From positions 806,001-870,000 of the forward strand of contig NZ_CP120638.1 in NCBI RefSeq assembly GCF_029537235.1: DNA of 64,000 nt, in the 5' to 3' direction. This document shows, one piece after another, positions 8,924-16,901 of the stretch (positions within the stretch are counted from its first letter, which is position 1; each line of letters starts with the position of its first letter). The notes under the pieces are model-generated. The model was not told the DNA's origin. It searched no databases and saw only the letters and a list, made by a program, of their open reading frames with translations. The translations under genes were made by a program, and so were the position numbers. This DNA comes from Rhizobium sp. 32-5/1 (GTDB lineage: Bacteria > Pseudomonadota > Alphaproteobacteria > Rhizobiales > Rhizobiaceae).

Positions 8924-9190
8924 TCAGTGCATGGTCATCCATTCGCGGGCGGCGCGCAGCGCTGCTGCAAGTTCCATCTTGCTCATGACGGCAGCGAGAT
9001 CGGCGCGGAGCGCTGCGGCCCGGTCGGAGCCCTTGATCGCGGCGATGTTGAGCCATTTATGGGCTGCGATGAGATCGACATCGCAACCACGTCCGGTTGC
9101 ATACATCAAACCCATTTCACAAAATACGTCTGCGCGGTTTTCGCCACCCATCGTGGCATCCGAAGCATTCTGAATGTCAAAGCGTGCCAT
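8924..9190 (-). CDS. Small SEL1-like repeat protein (88 aa)
   Basis: The 88-residue protein contains one and a half SEL1/TPR-like repeats (FCEMGLMYATGRGCDVDLIAAHKWLNIAAIKGS) followed by a basic helical tail. Such short SEL1 proteins are common in Rhizobiaceae; the role is unknown and there is no signal peptide. The Shine-Dalgarno sequence is weak. The gene has a long upstream region (9191-9716) containing a stem-loop and a palindrome, so it may have a structured leader. Confidence 0.75.
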   Translation of the reverse strand: MARFDIQNASDATMGGENRADVFCEMGLMYATGRGCDVDLIAAHKWLNIAAIKGSDRAAALRADLAAVMSKMELAAALRAAREWMTMH

Positions 9191-9259
9191 TATCCGTGTC
9201 CCTGTTTTACCTGGTTGATCTGCGTGTAGTCCCTGTTTTTGCTTGCCTTCTTTGAGGCT

Positions 9260-9301
9260 CCTTGGGGACCGGCCGTCTTCTGCGGCTTCGGTCCCTCAAG
9301 G
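9260..9301 (-). other. Stem-loop in the leader of the SEL1-like gene
   Basis: About 12 base pairs form between 9260-9271 and 9289-9301 with one bulged base. It is 70 bp upstream of the minus-strand SEL1-like gene start, within a 526-bp gene-free stretch. It could be a leader regulatory hairpin or part of a small RNA. Confidence 0.35.
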
Positions 9302-9385
9302 GGTTCGGCGGGTGTTTTTCCCTGCTCGTCTTATGGATTTGAGTATGCGCCGGGGGTTTCAATACACGCTTAAAACGCATGCTTA

Positions 9386-9409
9386 ATTTGAAACGAACAA
9401 AGTTCAAAT
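9386..9409. promoter_or_regulatory. Palindromic operator-like site
   Basis: A perfect 7-bp inverted repeat ATTTGAA / TTCAAAT with a 10-bp spacer lies in an AT-rich part of the 9191-9716 intergenic region, between the divergent SEL1-like and DUF2147 genes. Half-site size and spacing fit a dimeric regulator; no protein can be named. The rest of this interval shows no gene. Confidence 0.35.
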
Positions 9410-9716
9410 GATTGGTAAACTTGGGTTTTTGTTAAACATGGCAGCGCTTGGAAATGCTAGCTTTTGGCTCAATCTTTACGAAAAATTCAACTGCCGATTT
9501 CAACCAATCACTAACCACGAAAAACGGTCGGCTTTTTCAGACCGGAGAAAATGCCCGGCTCAGAGGGCCGTAGAAGCCGCGGATTTCCGGCAAAAGCAGC
9601 GTTAAGGCATATTTACCTTTACGTCCGCGTAAGTTATTTTCCTTTATATCGGGTGGTGAGGAGACTGCCCGCCATCATAATGCGCATCATCAGATGTGAA
9701 CCCTGGAGGAGGACAT

Positions 9717-10058
9717 ATGATCCGGACACTGATTCTAACCGCTGCCATCGCCCTTGCATCGGCAAGTGCCAGCCTGGCAGCAGAACCCATCGTCGGCAAC
9801 TGGAAGACCGCAAGCGGCGAGACCGCGGCGATCACGCAATGCGGCGGCGGCTACTGCATCACCCTGAAGACCGGAAAACACGCGGGCCGCAAGATCGGCT
9901 CCATGAACGGCGGCGGCAACGCCTATAGCGGCGAGATCACCGATCCGGCCAATGACAAGACCTATAGCGGTTCGGCTTCGATCAGCGGTAGTTCGCTGAA
10001 AATGAAAGGCTGTGTCCTCAAGGTGCTGTGCAAATCCCAGACCTGGTCGCGCCTGTAA
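9717..10058 (+). CDS. DUF2147-like secreted protein
   Basis: The 113-residue product has a signal peptide (MIRTLILTAAIALASASASLAA) and a mature domain starting EPIVGNWKTASGETAAI, the DUF2147 opening, with later YSGEITDPANDKTYSGSASISG and a C-terminal CVLKVLCKSQTW. Four cysteines in the mature part could form disulfides in the periplasm. Function is unknown. The start at 9717 follows GGAGGAGG; a start 7 codons earlier would spoil the signal peptide. Confidence 0.85.
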   Translation: MIRTLILTAAIALASASASLAAEPIVGNWKTASGETAAITQCGGGYCITLKTGKHAGRKIGSMNGGGNAYSGEITDPANDKTYSGSASISGSSLKMKGCVLKVLCKSQTWSRL

Positions 10059-10068
10059 AAGAAAAGCC

Positions 10069-10098
10069 GCATCGACCCGGCGAAATCCGGGTCGATGC
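10069..10098 (+). terminator. Strong hairpin after the DUF2147 gene
   Basis: A perfect 12-bp stem (10069-10080 with 10087-10098) and 6-nt loop begins 11 bp after the stop codon. It has no T tract, so efficiency as an intrinsic terminator is uncertain. The 260 bp that follow, up to 10361, show no recognisable feature. Confidence 0.55.
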
Positions 10099-10361
10099 CC
10101 GCCTCATTGGGCGTACCCTATGCGCCGAACAGGCTAGGCGGCCAACGCGGCCCGCAATCATCCCCAAATGTTGAAATATTGCCGTGCTTCTGTCCCTCGC
10201 CTTTCGCGACGGTCTTGGCCCGTAGGTTTCAAACGCCGCTGTACAAGCCGCATCAGTTCACAAAGATGAACGGGAGATGAACCTCTGTCTCAGCAACAGT
10301 TCAGTTTGCATATGGCAAAACGGCACCATCGAATTGAACCCCGACACCGACGGACAGAACC

Positions 10362-10535
10362 ATGGACATTCTCGCACGCCGCCTCACCATCATCAGCCTC
10401 CTGATGGTTGTCTTTGCAATGCTTTTGGCAGCGGCCGTCAGCGCCGACACGCAGCGGCGCCACCGCGACAATTTTGCCGGCTCGATGACCGACTGCACCG
10501 CCCATACGGCGCAGTTCTGTCAGGCCCGGCTCTGA
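10362..10535 (+). CDS. Small membrane or secreted protein (57 aa)
   Basis: This short ORF encodes a basic N-terminus, one hydrophobic segment (LTIISLLMVVFAMLLAAAVSA) and a polar tail with two cysteines (TDCTAHTAQFCQARL). The pattern fits a cleaved signal peptide or a single membrane anchor. The Shine-Dalgarno sequence is weak. No family is recognised. A second ORF of the same design starts 34 bp later. Confidence 0.45.
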   Translation: MDILARRLTIISLLMVVFAMLLAAAVSADTQRRHRDNFAGSMTDCTAHTAQFCQARL

Positions 10536-10569
10536 ACGGAAAGCTCGTCTCAAACCGGAAGAAAGAGCC

Positions 10570-10746
10570 ATGTTTGCAACCCTGATCCACTCTGCCACCG
10601 TCTCGCTGCGCATCATGGCAATCACCGCCATCCTGATGTCGCCGGTGGCGGCACTCGCCTACAGCAAGGCATCGGATCTGGGCATCAGCAAGCAAGGCGC
10701 CGGACTCGTTCTGTTTGTGACCCTTCAGCGCCAGTCGATGATCTGA
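10570..10746 (+). CDS. Small hydrophobic protein (58 aa)
   Basis: This short ORF encodes a hydrophobic N-terminal half (SLRIMAITAILMSPVAALA) and a polar C-terminal half. AAGAAAGAG lies just upstream of the ATG. It follows the 10362-10535 ORF closely in the same direction and precedes the broken ynfA gene. The family is not recognised. Confidence 0.42.
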   Translation: MFATLIHSATVSLRIMAITAILMSPVAALAYSKASDLGISKQGAGLVLFVTLQRQSMI

Positions 10747-10815
10747 CGTCATCCTGAGAAATACATCTTGCGGCCCTGTCCCGCTTGCGTTCCTATCGCC
10801 TGCGAAGGGATACAG

Positions 10816-11142
10816 ATGACAGGCGCCGCAATCCTCATTTATATCGCCGCCGCCGTCTTCGAGATCGGCGGCTGCTTTGCGTTCTGGGCCTGACTCAAGC
10901 TCGGCAAGTCCGCTTTGTGGCTGATTCCGGGCATGGGCTGCCTTGCCCTCTTCGCCTGGCTCCTGACGCTGGTAGACACCGCTGCGGCCGGACGTGCGTA
11001 TGCGGCCTATGGCGGCGTCTACATTGCCGCGTCGCTGGTATGGCTCTGGCTGGTGGAAGGCCTTCGTCCCGACCGCTGGGATATGACGGGTGTTGTCCTT
11101 GCGCTGGTCGGTAGCGCCGTCATCCTCGTGGGACCGCGCTGA
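10816..11142 (+). pseudogene. ynfA: ynfA (UPF0060) membrane protein gene interrupted by a stop codon
   Basis: The frame gives a 108-residue YnfA/UPF0060 protein with four membrane helices, including AAVFEIGGCFAFWA and the C-terminal [25 protein letters not shown], exactly the family length. Codon 26 (10891-10893) is TGA where relatives have tryptophan (TGG). This is a single G-to-A substitution and not an indel, so homopolymer error does not explain it. The gene is either a genuine recent pseudogene or contains a base-call error. AAGGGA before the ATG at 10816 is intact. Confidence 0.85.
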
Positions 11143-11198
11143 AGAAGGTTCTAGAGGCCGTTTTGCGGTGGAGCAATTCCGGCCCTCAATCTTGTCGT

Positions 11199-11226
11199 TT
11201 GCTTGTCAATAACAGCATCCTATAAT
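11199..11226 (+). promoter_or_regulatory. Sigma-70-type promoter of amn, probably leaderless
   Basis: TTGCTT (11199-11204), a 16-bp spacer and a perfect TATAAT (11221-11226) lie directly before the amn ATG at 11232. The predicted transcription start falls on or next to the A of that ATG, and no Shine-Dalgarno sequence is present. Confidence 0.55.
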
Positions 11227-11231
11227 GCCAT

Positions 11232-12735
11232 ATGAGCAAACGAGATCTCTTCCTTCTCCGCCCTTTCCATCACCACGCCGGAGGCTTTCGAGCCCCAGTC
11301 CTTCGACGATGCGGTCAAGGCCGTCGATGCGCTGGCAGCGCTTTATGAGCGCAACACGACCTTCCTCGTCGATGCCTTCGTCGAACTGGGCAAGACCGGC
11401 ATGCCGACTTCGCGTTACCGCGCCTGCTATCCGCAGGTCAGCATCGAGACCAGCAGCTACGGCCATATCGATTCGCGCCTGTCCTATGGCTATGTCAGCG
11501 CGCCGGGCGTCTATACGACGACAATCACCCGGCCAAAACTTTTCCGGCATTATCTGAAGGAGCAGCTCGGCCATCTGATCCGCAATCACGGCGTCTCGGT
11601 GACCGTATCGGAATCGGCGACACCGATCCCGCTGCATTTCGCCTTCGGCGAAGGCGCCTATGTCGAGGCGTCGCTTGCCGAAAACATCGACATGCCCTTG
11701 CGCGACCTGTTCGACACGCCAGACCTGACGACCACCGATGACGAGATCGCCAACGGCGCCTATGAGCCCGGCCCCGGCGAGCCCTCGCCGCTTGCGCCGT
11801 TCACCGCGCAGCGCATCGACTATTCGCTGGCCCGGCTCAGCCACTACACGGCGACCAGCGCAACACACTTCCAGAACTTCGTTCTGTTCACCAACTACCA
11901 GTTCTACATCGACGAATTCTGCATCTGGGCGCGCGAACAGATGGCCGCCGGCGGCAATGGCTATACCGCTTTCGTCGAGCCCGGCAACATCACGACACAG
12001 GCTGGATCCGACACGCCGGAAAGCGACCTGACACTGGCCCGCATGCCGCAGATGCCGGCCTACCACCTGAAGAAGAAAGGCCATGGCGGCATCACCGTCG
12101 TCAATATCGGCGTCGGGCCGTCCAACGCCAAGACGATCACCGACCATATCGCCGTGCTGCGCCCGCATGCCTGGCTGATGCTGGGGCACTGTGCCGGCCT
12201 GCGCAACAGCCAGACGCTCGGCGACTACGTGCTGGCCCACGCCTATGTGCGCGAGGATCACGTGCTCGACGACGACCTGCCCGTCTGGGTGCCGATCCCG
12301 GCGCTGGCGGAGGTGCAGGTGGCAATGGAAAACGCCGTTGCCGAAATCACCGGCTATGAGGGTTACGACCTGAAACGGATCATGCGCACGGGAACGGTCG
12401 CGACCATCGACAACCGCAACTGGGAACTGCGCGACCAGCGCGGGCCGGTGAAACGGCTGTCGCAATCGCGCGCCATCGCGCTGGACATGGAATCGGCCAC
12501 GATCGCTGCCAACGGGTTCCGCTTCCGCGTGCCCTATGGCACCCTGCTCTGCGTTTCCGACAAGCCGCTGCATGGGGAACTCAAACTGCCGGGCATGGCA
12601 ACGGCGTTCTACAAGACGCAGGTCAGCCAGCACCTGCAGATCGGCATCCGGGCCTTGCAGAAGCTCGCCGCCATGCCGCCGGAAAAGCTGCATTCGCGCA
12701 AGCTCAGGAGCTTTTTCGAGACGGCATTCCAGTAG
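11232..12735 (+). CDS. amn: AMP nucleosidase (one frameshift near the N-terminus)
   Basis: AMP nucleosidase hydrolyses AMP to adenine and ribose 5-phosphate in purine turnover. The repaired protein is about 500 residues, the usual length. The N-terminal domain (SITTPEAFEPQSFDDAVKAV) precedes a C-terminal phosphorylase-like domain with TVVNIGVGPSNAKTITDHIA, MLGHCAGLRNSQTLGDYVLA and the active-site segment ALDMESATIAANGFRFRVPYGTLLCVSDKPLHGELK. The frame used by the main domain has a stop at 11233 and no good start before 11401. The ATG at 11232 encodes MSKRDLF and joins after removing one base in the pyrimidine-rich run at about 11246-11268. No Shine-Dalgarno sequence is visible. Confidence 0.88.
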
Positions 12736-12744
12736 AATCGGCAA

Positions 12745-13659
12745 TCAAGGTGCCGGCGCTGTGTCCTTGCCGACCAGAAGCTTCAACTCGCCCGGATGAA
12801 TGCGGAGGCTGACGTCGCCTTTCAGCGGCACGAGTTCGCCATCGACAACACAATTGATGCCTTTCCGCTTTTTCGGAAAATGCAGCTCGATCTCGGAGGC
12901 GCTGGTTTCGGTGATCAGCGCACTTTCGCGGAATTTGCCGCGAATGATGTCAGTGGCGAGCTTGGCCACGCCCGAGGGCTTCAGCGGCGGTGCCGTGTAG
13001 AAGCCGAGATGGCCGCCGGTGACATCGTCGGCATACATCAGCGCATTGGCACCGAAATGATTGTTGGACACCGAAAGTGCCGAAATCTCGCGATGCTCGT
13101 GCACGCCGTCCACCTGGAAATCGACATCGAACTGTGGCGGGTTGAGGATGACGTTGACGGCTGCACGGGTGCTTGCCCGGATTTTGCCCCAGCGGGAGGC
13201 GAAATCATAGCTGTTGCGATAGCGCACCATGCGGGCATGCAGTCCCATCGAAAACTGGTGCACGAAAGCACGGCCATCGACGCTGCCGATATCCGCATTG
13301 ATAACCTTGCCATCGGCCAGAACCGGCAGCACCTGATAGATGTCGAGCGGTAGTTTCAGCGAGCGCGCAAACAGGTTCATGGTGCCGGCCGGCACGATGC
13401 CGAGGGGCATGCCATTCTTCCAGGCAACACCTGCTGCAGCCGAGATCGTGCCGTCGCCGCCGCCTGCGATCATCGCGTCGATATCGTCCCGGCGCGCGGT
13501 TTTCTCAAGCGCACCGGCCATTTCGTCGCCGGAGACATTCTCGATCTCTATCTGATGTCCCGCCGCGTGAAAAACCTCTTCCACCTTTGCGGCATAGGCA
13601 TCCATATCGGTCGTGCGGAAGGTTCCACCGTCGCGATTGAAAATGGCTTTGATCTTCAT
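12745..13659 (-). CDS. Diacylglycerol/lipid kinase family protein
   Basis: The 304-residue protein has the DAGK catalytic signature: IFNRDGGT at the N-terminus, the nucleotide-binding loop MIAGGGDGTISAAAG, and GIVPAGTMNLFARSL. The C-terminal beta-sandwich ends in INCVVDGELVPL. These enzymes phosphorylate diacylglycerol or related lipids with ATP at the membrane; specificity cannot be read from the sequence. It converges on amn with a 9-bp gap and is divergent from the histidine phosphatase gene at 13811. Confidence 0.9.
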   Translation of the reverse strand: MKIKAIFNRDGGTFRTTDMDAYAAKVEEVFHAAGHQIEIENVSGDEMAGALEKTARRDDIDAMIAGGGDGTISAAAGVAWKNGMPLGIVPAGTMNLFARSLKLPLDIYQVLPVLADGKVINADIGSVDGRAFVHQFSMGLHARMVRYRNSYDFASRWGKIRASTRAAVNVILNPPQFDVDFQVDGVHEHREISALSVSNNHFGANALMYADDVTGGHLGFYTAPPLKPSGVAKLATDIIRGKFRESALITETSASEIELHFPKKRKGINCVVDGELVPLKGDVSLRIHPGELKLLVGKDTAPAP

Positions 13660-13810
13660 GAGCTATCCTGATTGACCGCCTTCGGCCGCCGTTCGGCGAA
13701 GGCACTGTCTGGCGATTTAGATAGGTCTTATTTTTCGGCGGAACAGGGGCTTGACGAAGGCTTGGCGCACATCATCTTCGTTATCGGAATGCTGGAAGGG
13801 ATGGCGAGGC

Positions 13811-14383
13811 ATGCGGCGGTTTCAATCGATGGTCTGCGGGCTGTTCTTGCTGTGGGCCGGACCGACAGTTGCGCATGCTGCTGACGGATGGTTGGCTCTG
13901 CGCGCACCCGGCACCCATGCGTTGATGCGCCATGCACAAGCGCCCGGAACCGGAGACCCCGACGATTTCCGCCTCGGGGATTGCACGACGCAGCGCAATC
14001 TAGACGAGATCGGCCGAACACAGGCGCGTGCGGCGGGGGCAACAATCCGGGCCAACAATGTGCATTTGACCCTTGTCCTCGCCAGCCAATGGTGCCGGGC
14101 CATGGAGACAGCCCGGCTTCTGGGCTTCGGTCCCGTTGAGGAGGCGCCGCAGCTCAATTCCTTTTTCGCCGACAGGTCGACACGCGCCAGCCAGACCGAA
14201 GCCATTGTCGCGCGGCTCCAATCAGCGCCGCCAACGGAAAAGCTGATGCTCGTTACCCATCAGGTCAACATCACGGCGCTAACAGGCATCGTGCCGCGCT
14301 CCGGGGAAATAACGGTGATCTCCGTCAGCGCGGAAGGCATCGTTACGGTCGAGGGCCGGATCGCGGCGCCGGCGCTGCGGTGA
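13811..14383 (+). CDS. Histidine phosphatase family protein, exported
   Basis: The 190-residue protein has an N-terminal signal peptide (MVCGLFLLWAGPTVAHA) and a phosphoglycerate-mutase-like fold. The catalytic His box is LMRHAQAPG (canonical RHG altered to RHA), and the second His is in LVTHQVNITALTG. The acidic ETARLLGF segment lies between them. It probably dephosphorylates a small periplasmic substrate, identity unknown. The start at 13811 is preferred because it begins the signal peptide and follows a GA-rich ribosome site. The 198 bp before the next gene contain GC-rich small palindromes but no gene. Confidence 0.85.
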   Translation: MRRFQSMVCGLFLLWAGPTVAHAADGWLALRAPGTHALMRHAQAPGTGDPDDFRLGDCTTQRNLDEIGRTQARAAGATIRANNVHLTLVLASQWCRAMETARLLGFGPVEEAPQLNSFFADRSTRASQTEAIVARLQSAPPTEKLMLVTHQVNITALTGIVPRSGEITVISVSAEGIVTVEGRIAAPALR

Positions 14384-14581
14384 ACATCGCGGCACGGCAC
14401 CGCGCAGCCTGTTCCCGAGGGAACTCCCCTTGCCCCTGTCTCTCCGTACAAAGGCATCAAGCGCTGCCCGTCGAACGCCTTCCATGCCGACGGCGCTGCG
14501 TTGCCCCTGTGAGCCGGTCGGCCCTGATCCGGTACCGGCCTGGCTCCGGGGCTGTTTTATCCCTTTGAACCGGAGATTTTA

Positions 14582-14983
14582 ATGCCTTCCCTGATTGAAA
14601 CGCTCGTCGCATCCCGCTCGTTCGGCTTCGTGGCGCGCACCGTGCTGACCTCCATGTTCTGGTTGAGCGGCCTTGCCAAGCTCATCGACTTCAACGGCGG
14701 CGTTGCCGAGATGGCCCATTTCGGTCTGCAGCCCGCCGCCCTTTTCAACGTGGCTGTCATCGTCACCCAGATCGGCGGCTCGGCGCTCATCATCGCCAAT
14801 CGCTGGACGTGGCTGGGTGCCGGCGCGCTTGCCATCTTCACCGCACTCACCATCCCGATCGCCCATACTTTCTGGACGATGCAGGAACCGATGAAGACGC
14901 TGGAATTCTACGTCGTGATGGAACACATCACCGTCATCGGCGCGCTGATGGTCGTTGCCTGGAAAAACCGCTCCCGAGCATAG
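14582..14983 (+). CDS. DoxX family membrane protein
   Basis: The 133-residue protein has four membrane helices. The DoxX signature is visible in the first two: RTVLTSMFWLSGLAKLIDFNGGVAEM and the following AALFNVAVIVTQIGGSALIIANRW. A conserved acidic/aromatic segment near the end reads EFYVVMEHITVIGALMVV. DoxX proteins are inner-membrane proteins linked to thiol and oxidative stress responses or quinone chemistry. GGAG lies 10 nt upstream of the ATG. Confidence 0.88.
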   Translation: MPSLIETLVASRSFGFVARTVLTSMFWLSGLAKLIDFNGGVAEMAHFGLQPAALFNVAVIVTQIGGSALIIANRWTWLGAGALAIFTALTIPIAHTFWTMQEPMKTLEFYVVMEHITVIGALMVVAWKNRSRA

Positions 14984-14994
14984 CAGCATTGAAC

Positions 14995-15036
14995 GAAAAC
15001 AGCGTCCGGCAGGTCCGCCGGGCGCTATCTGCGTTT
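14995..15036. terminator. Bidirectional terminator between convergent doxX-like and ykuD-like genes
   Basis: A 10-bp stem (15001-15010 with 15017-15026, one G-T pair) is flanked by AAAAC on the left and, after 6 bases, TTTTT on the right. It lies between the plus-strand DoxX stop (14983) and the minus-strand transpeptidase stop (15046). Confidence 0.6.
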
Positions 15037-15045
15037 TTGCTGTTC

Positions 15046-15663
15046 TCAGGCCTGAAGCACCACCACCCGGCCGCCGGACTCGACGCGGCTGTAGAGATCG
15101 ATGACGTCGTGGTTCATCATGCGCACACAGCCGCTCGACATGGCAAGGCCGATCGATTGCGGCTGGTTGGTGCCGTGAATGCGGAAATGCGTGTCGTTGC
15201 CGCCGCGATAGAGATAGATGGCGCGGGCGCCGAGCGGATTGTTCGGGCCACCCGGCAGGCCGCCGGCATATTTCATGTTCTTGCCGGGATCGCGGCGGAT
15301 CATGTTCTGCGTCGGGGTCCAGGTCGGCCATTCCGCCTTGCGGCCGATGTAGGCAACACCTGCCAGCGCATAACCGTTGCGGCCGACGCCGACGCCGTAG
15401 CGCATGGCGCGACCATTGCCGAGAACGTAATAAAGCCGCCGCGCCGGCGTATCCACGACGATGGTGCCTGCCTTTTCGGTCGTGGTATAGGCCACTTCCT
15501 GACGGCGCAGTTCCGGCTTGATCTTCTCGAGCGGCACCGCCTTCAGCGGATAAGGCTCATTGGGAAGGGCTGCATAGTTCGCGCGATGATCGACGCCGGA
15601 GGCCGAGCAGCCGGCAAGCAAGGCAGAAAATCCGAGAAGCAGGCCGCGGCGTGAAATCGACAT
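15046..15663 (-). CDS. L,D-transpeptidase (YkuD) lipoprotein
   Basis: The 205-residue protein carries a twin-arginine-like N-terminus (SRRGLLLGFSALLAGCSAS) ending in a lipobox (LLAGC), so it is a predicted lipoprotein anchored in an envelope membrane. The YkuD domain (about residues 70-205) contains FRIHGTNQP and SSGCVRMMNHDV with the catalytic His, Cys and Arg. It makes 3-3 peptidoglycan cross-links or attaches proteins to the wall; such enzymes are abundant in Rhizobiales. Confidence 0.93.
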   Translation of the reverse strand: MSISRRGLLLGFSALLAGCSASGVDHRANYAALPNEPYPLKAVPLEKIKPELRRQEVAYTTTEKAGTIVVDTPARRLYYVLGNGRAMRYGVGVGRNGYALAGVAYIGRKAEWPTWTPTQNMIRRDPGKNMKYAGGLPGGPNNPLGARAIYLYRGGNDTHFRIHGTNQPQSIGLAMSSGCVRMMNHDVIDLYSRVESGGRVVVLQA

Positions 15664-15921
15664 AAATGCGTCCTTGGTGTGATGAAATTGTGAATCACAC
15701 GCTAGGAATTTATGGTTAATACCGGGTTAATTGCCCGTAGGTATCAGGAGCCACCACGGCGGATTGCTTCACAGCCGCAATAACGGCTTCCAGCTTTCCG
15801 GACAGGATTGCGCTGTTAACTATTTATTAAACTTACCGTTCATGCCAGTGGCTATATATATACATCTACAATAAGATAAGCCAATGAAAAGAAATTTCAA
15901 ATTTTAATAAAGAAACCACAA

Positions 15922-16797
15922 ATGTCAGCCACTGCCATTATTACCGCTTCATATGTGGACGATTACGAGCGATGCAAGTTACTATGCGAAAGTATAGATC
16001 GGCATATGAAAGGTGACTGGACACATTTTCTGTTGGTCGCAGATTCCGACGTCCCGCTTTTCCGCTCTCTTGCAACATCTTCCCGGCAAGTCATATCGGA
16101 GCGCGACCTTTTACCGAGTTGGCTCTTCGTCTGCCCTGATCCATTTTCCTTCATGCGTCGAAAGCTTTGGCTTAGTCCCTTCTCGATACCATTGCGTGGG
16201 TGGCACGTGCAGCAACTCCGGCGCATGGCGCTAGCACGCCATATCAGCGAACCGACAATGCTGACCCTTGATTCGGATGTGGTGCTGATCCGGGATTTCG
16301 ACCCTGCCGATCTTTGGCAGGACGGCAGGCTGGCGCTCTACAGGCAGGAAAACGCCATCGACGCATCGGCGCGGTCCGACCATCTCAAATGGTTGTCGCA
16401 CAGCGAGCGCGTGCTCGGCTGCGCTCCAGCGCAACTGCCGGCCACGGACTATATCAGTTCGCTGCTCCCGTGGCGCACCGATACGTGTCTTCAGATGCTG
16501 GATCACATCGAGGCGCGCCATGGCCAGCATTGGGTGCGAACCATGATCCGTACCCGCGCTTTCTCGGAATGTATTATCTACGGTCGCTTTGTCGATGACG
16601 TGCTTCACGGCGCGGGACATTATGCAATGCCTCATCCGCTTTGCCATTCTCTCTGGTTGGGAGACAGCTATGCCCGCGATCTCGCGGGGCTCGAAAGCTT
16701 TGTCGCGGATCTTGCGCCCAACCACGTCTGCCTGCAAATCCAGTCATTCCTGGGCCACAGCATCGCCAACATCCGCGCGGTCACCACAATGGCCTGA
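15922..16797 (+). CDS. DUF6492-type glycosyltransferase-like protein
   Basis: The 291-residue soluble protein starts SATAIITASYVDDYERCKLLCESIDRH and contains a DxD-like motif (LTLDSDVVLIRDFD), features of GT-A fold glycosyltransferases and the DUF6492 family. A later MPHPLCHSLWLGDSYARDL helps assign it. The acceptor is unknown; surface polysaccharide is a guess. The 258-bp upstream region is clearly AT-rich, unlike its surroundings. Just downstream lies a remnant of a second ETF-QO gene tail. Both suggest that this gene came in by recombination. Confidence 0.7.
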   Translation: MSATAIITASYVDDYERCKLLCESIDRHMKGDWTHFLLVADSDVPLFRSLATSSRQVISERDLLPSWLFVCPDPFSFMRRKLWLSPFSIPLRGWHVQQLRRMALARHISEPTMLTLDSDVVLIRDFDPADLWQDGRLALYRQENAIDASARSDHLKWLSHSERVLGCAPAQLPATDYISSLLPWRTDTCLQMLDHIEARHGQHWVRTMIRTRAFSECIIYGRFVDDVLHGAGHYAMPHPLCHSLWLGDSYARDLAGLESFVADLAPNHVCLQIQSFLGHSIANIRAVTTMA

Positions 16798-16828
16798 GCC
16801 GAATGGCTCCTCACCAGGCGATGCACAC

Positions 16829-16861
16829 CTACATATTCGGGTAAACCGGTCCCTCTCCGGC
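16829..16861 (-). pseudogene. Remnant of a second ETF-QO 3' end
   Basis: On the minus strand this 33-bp piece reads AGEGPVYPNM followed by TAG. It repeats the last nine codons and stop position of the ETF-QO gene whose intact end is at 16902. The two copies differ at five positions within the shared codons, all synonymous (Glu, Gly, Val, Tyr and the stop codon), so this is not a recent tandem duplication. It looks like the tail of a diverged orthologous copy left behind after recombination. Confidence 0.7.
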
Positions 16862-16901
16862 ATTCCTGATGGCGGCGGTCTGTGCGGGCCGTCAACCCGA
16901 A

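Noticed and set aside
7766..9229. Aminotransferase frame read to 9229 as a 487-residue fusion
   Set aside because: Sequence after about 8670 in that frame has no family similarity, while the correct C-terminus is in the neighbouring frame ending at 8880.
10816..11142. TGA in ynfA as recoded tryptophan or selenocysteine
   Set aside because: TGA is used as a normal stop by many genes in the window, and no SECIS-like hairpin follows. A point mutation or base-call error is simpler.
11206..12744. 512-codon minus-strand ORF, longer than the open amn frame opposite
   Set aside because: It only looks longer because amn is frameshifted. The plus strand carries unmistakable AMP nucleosidase motifs.
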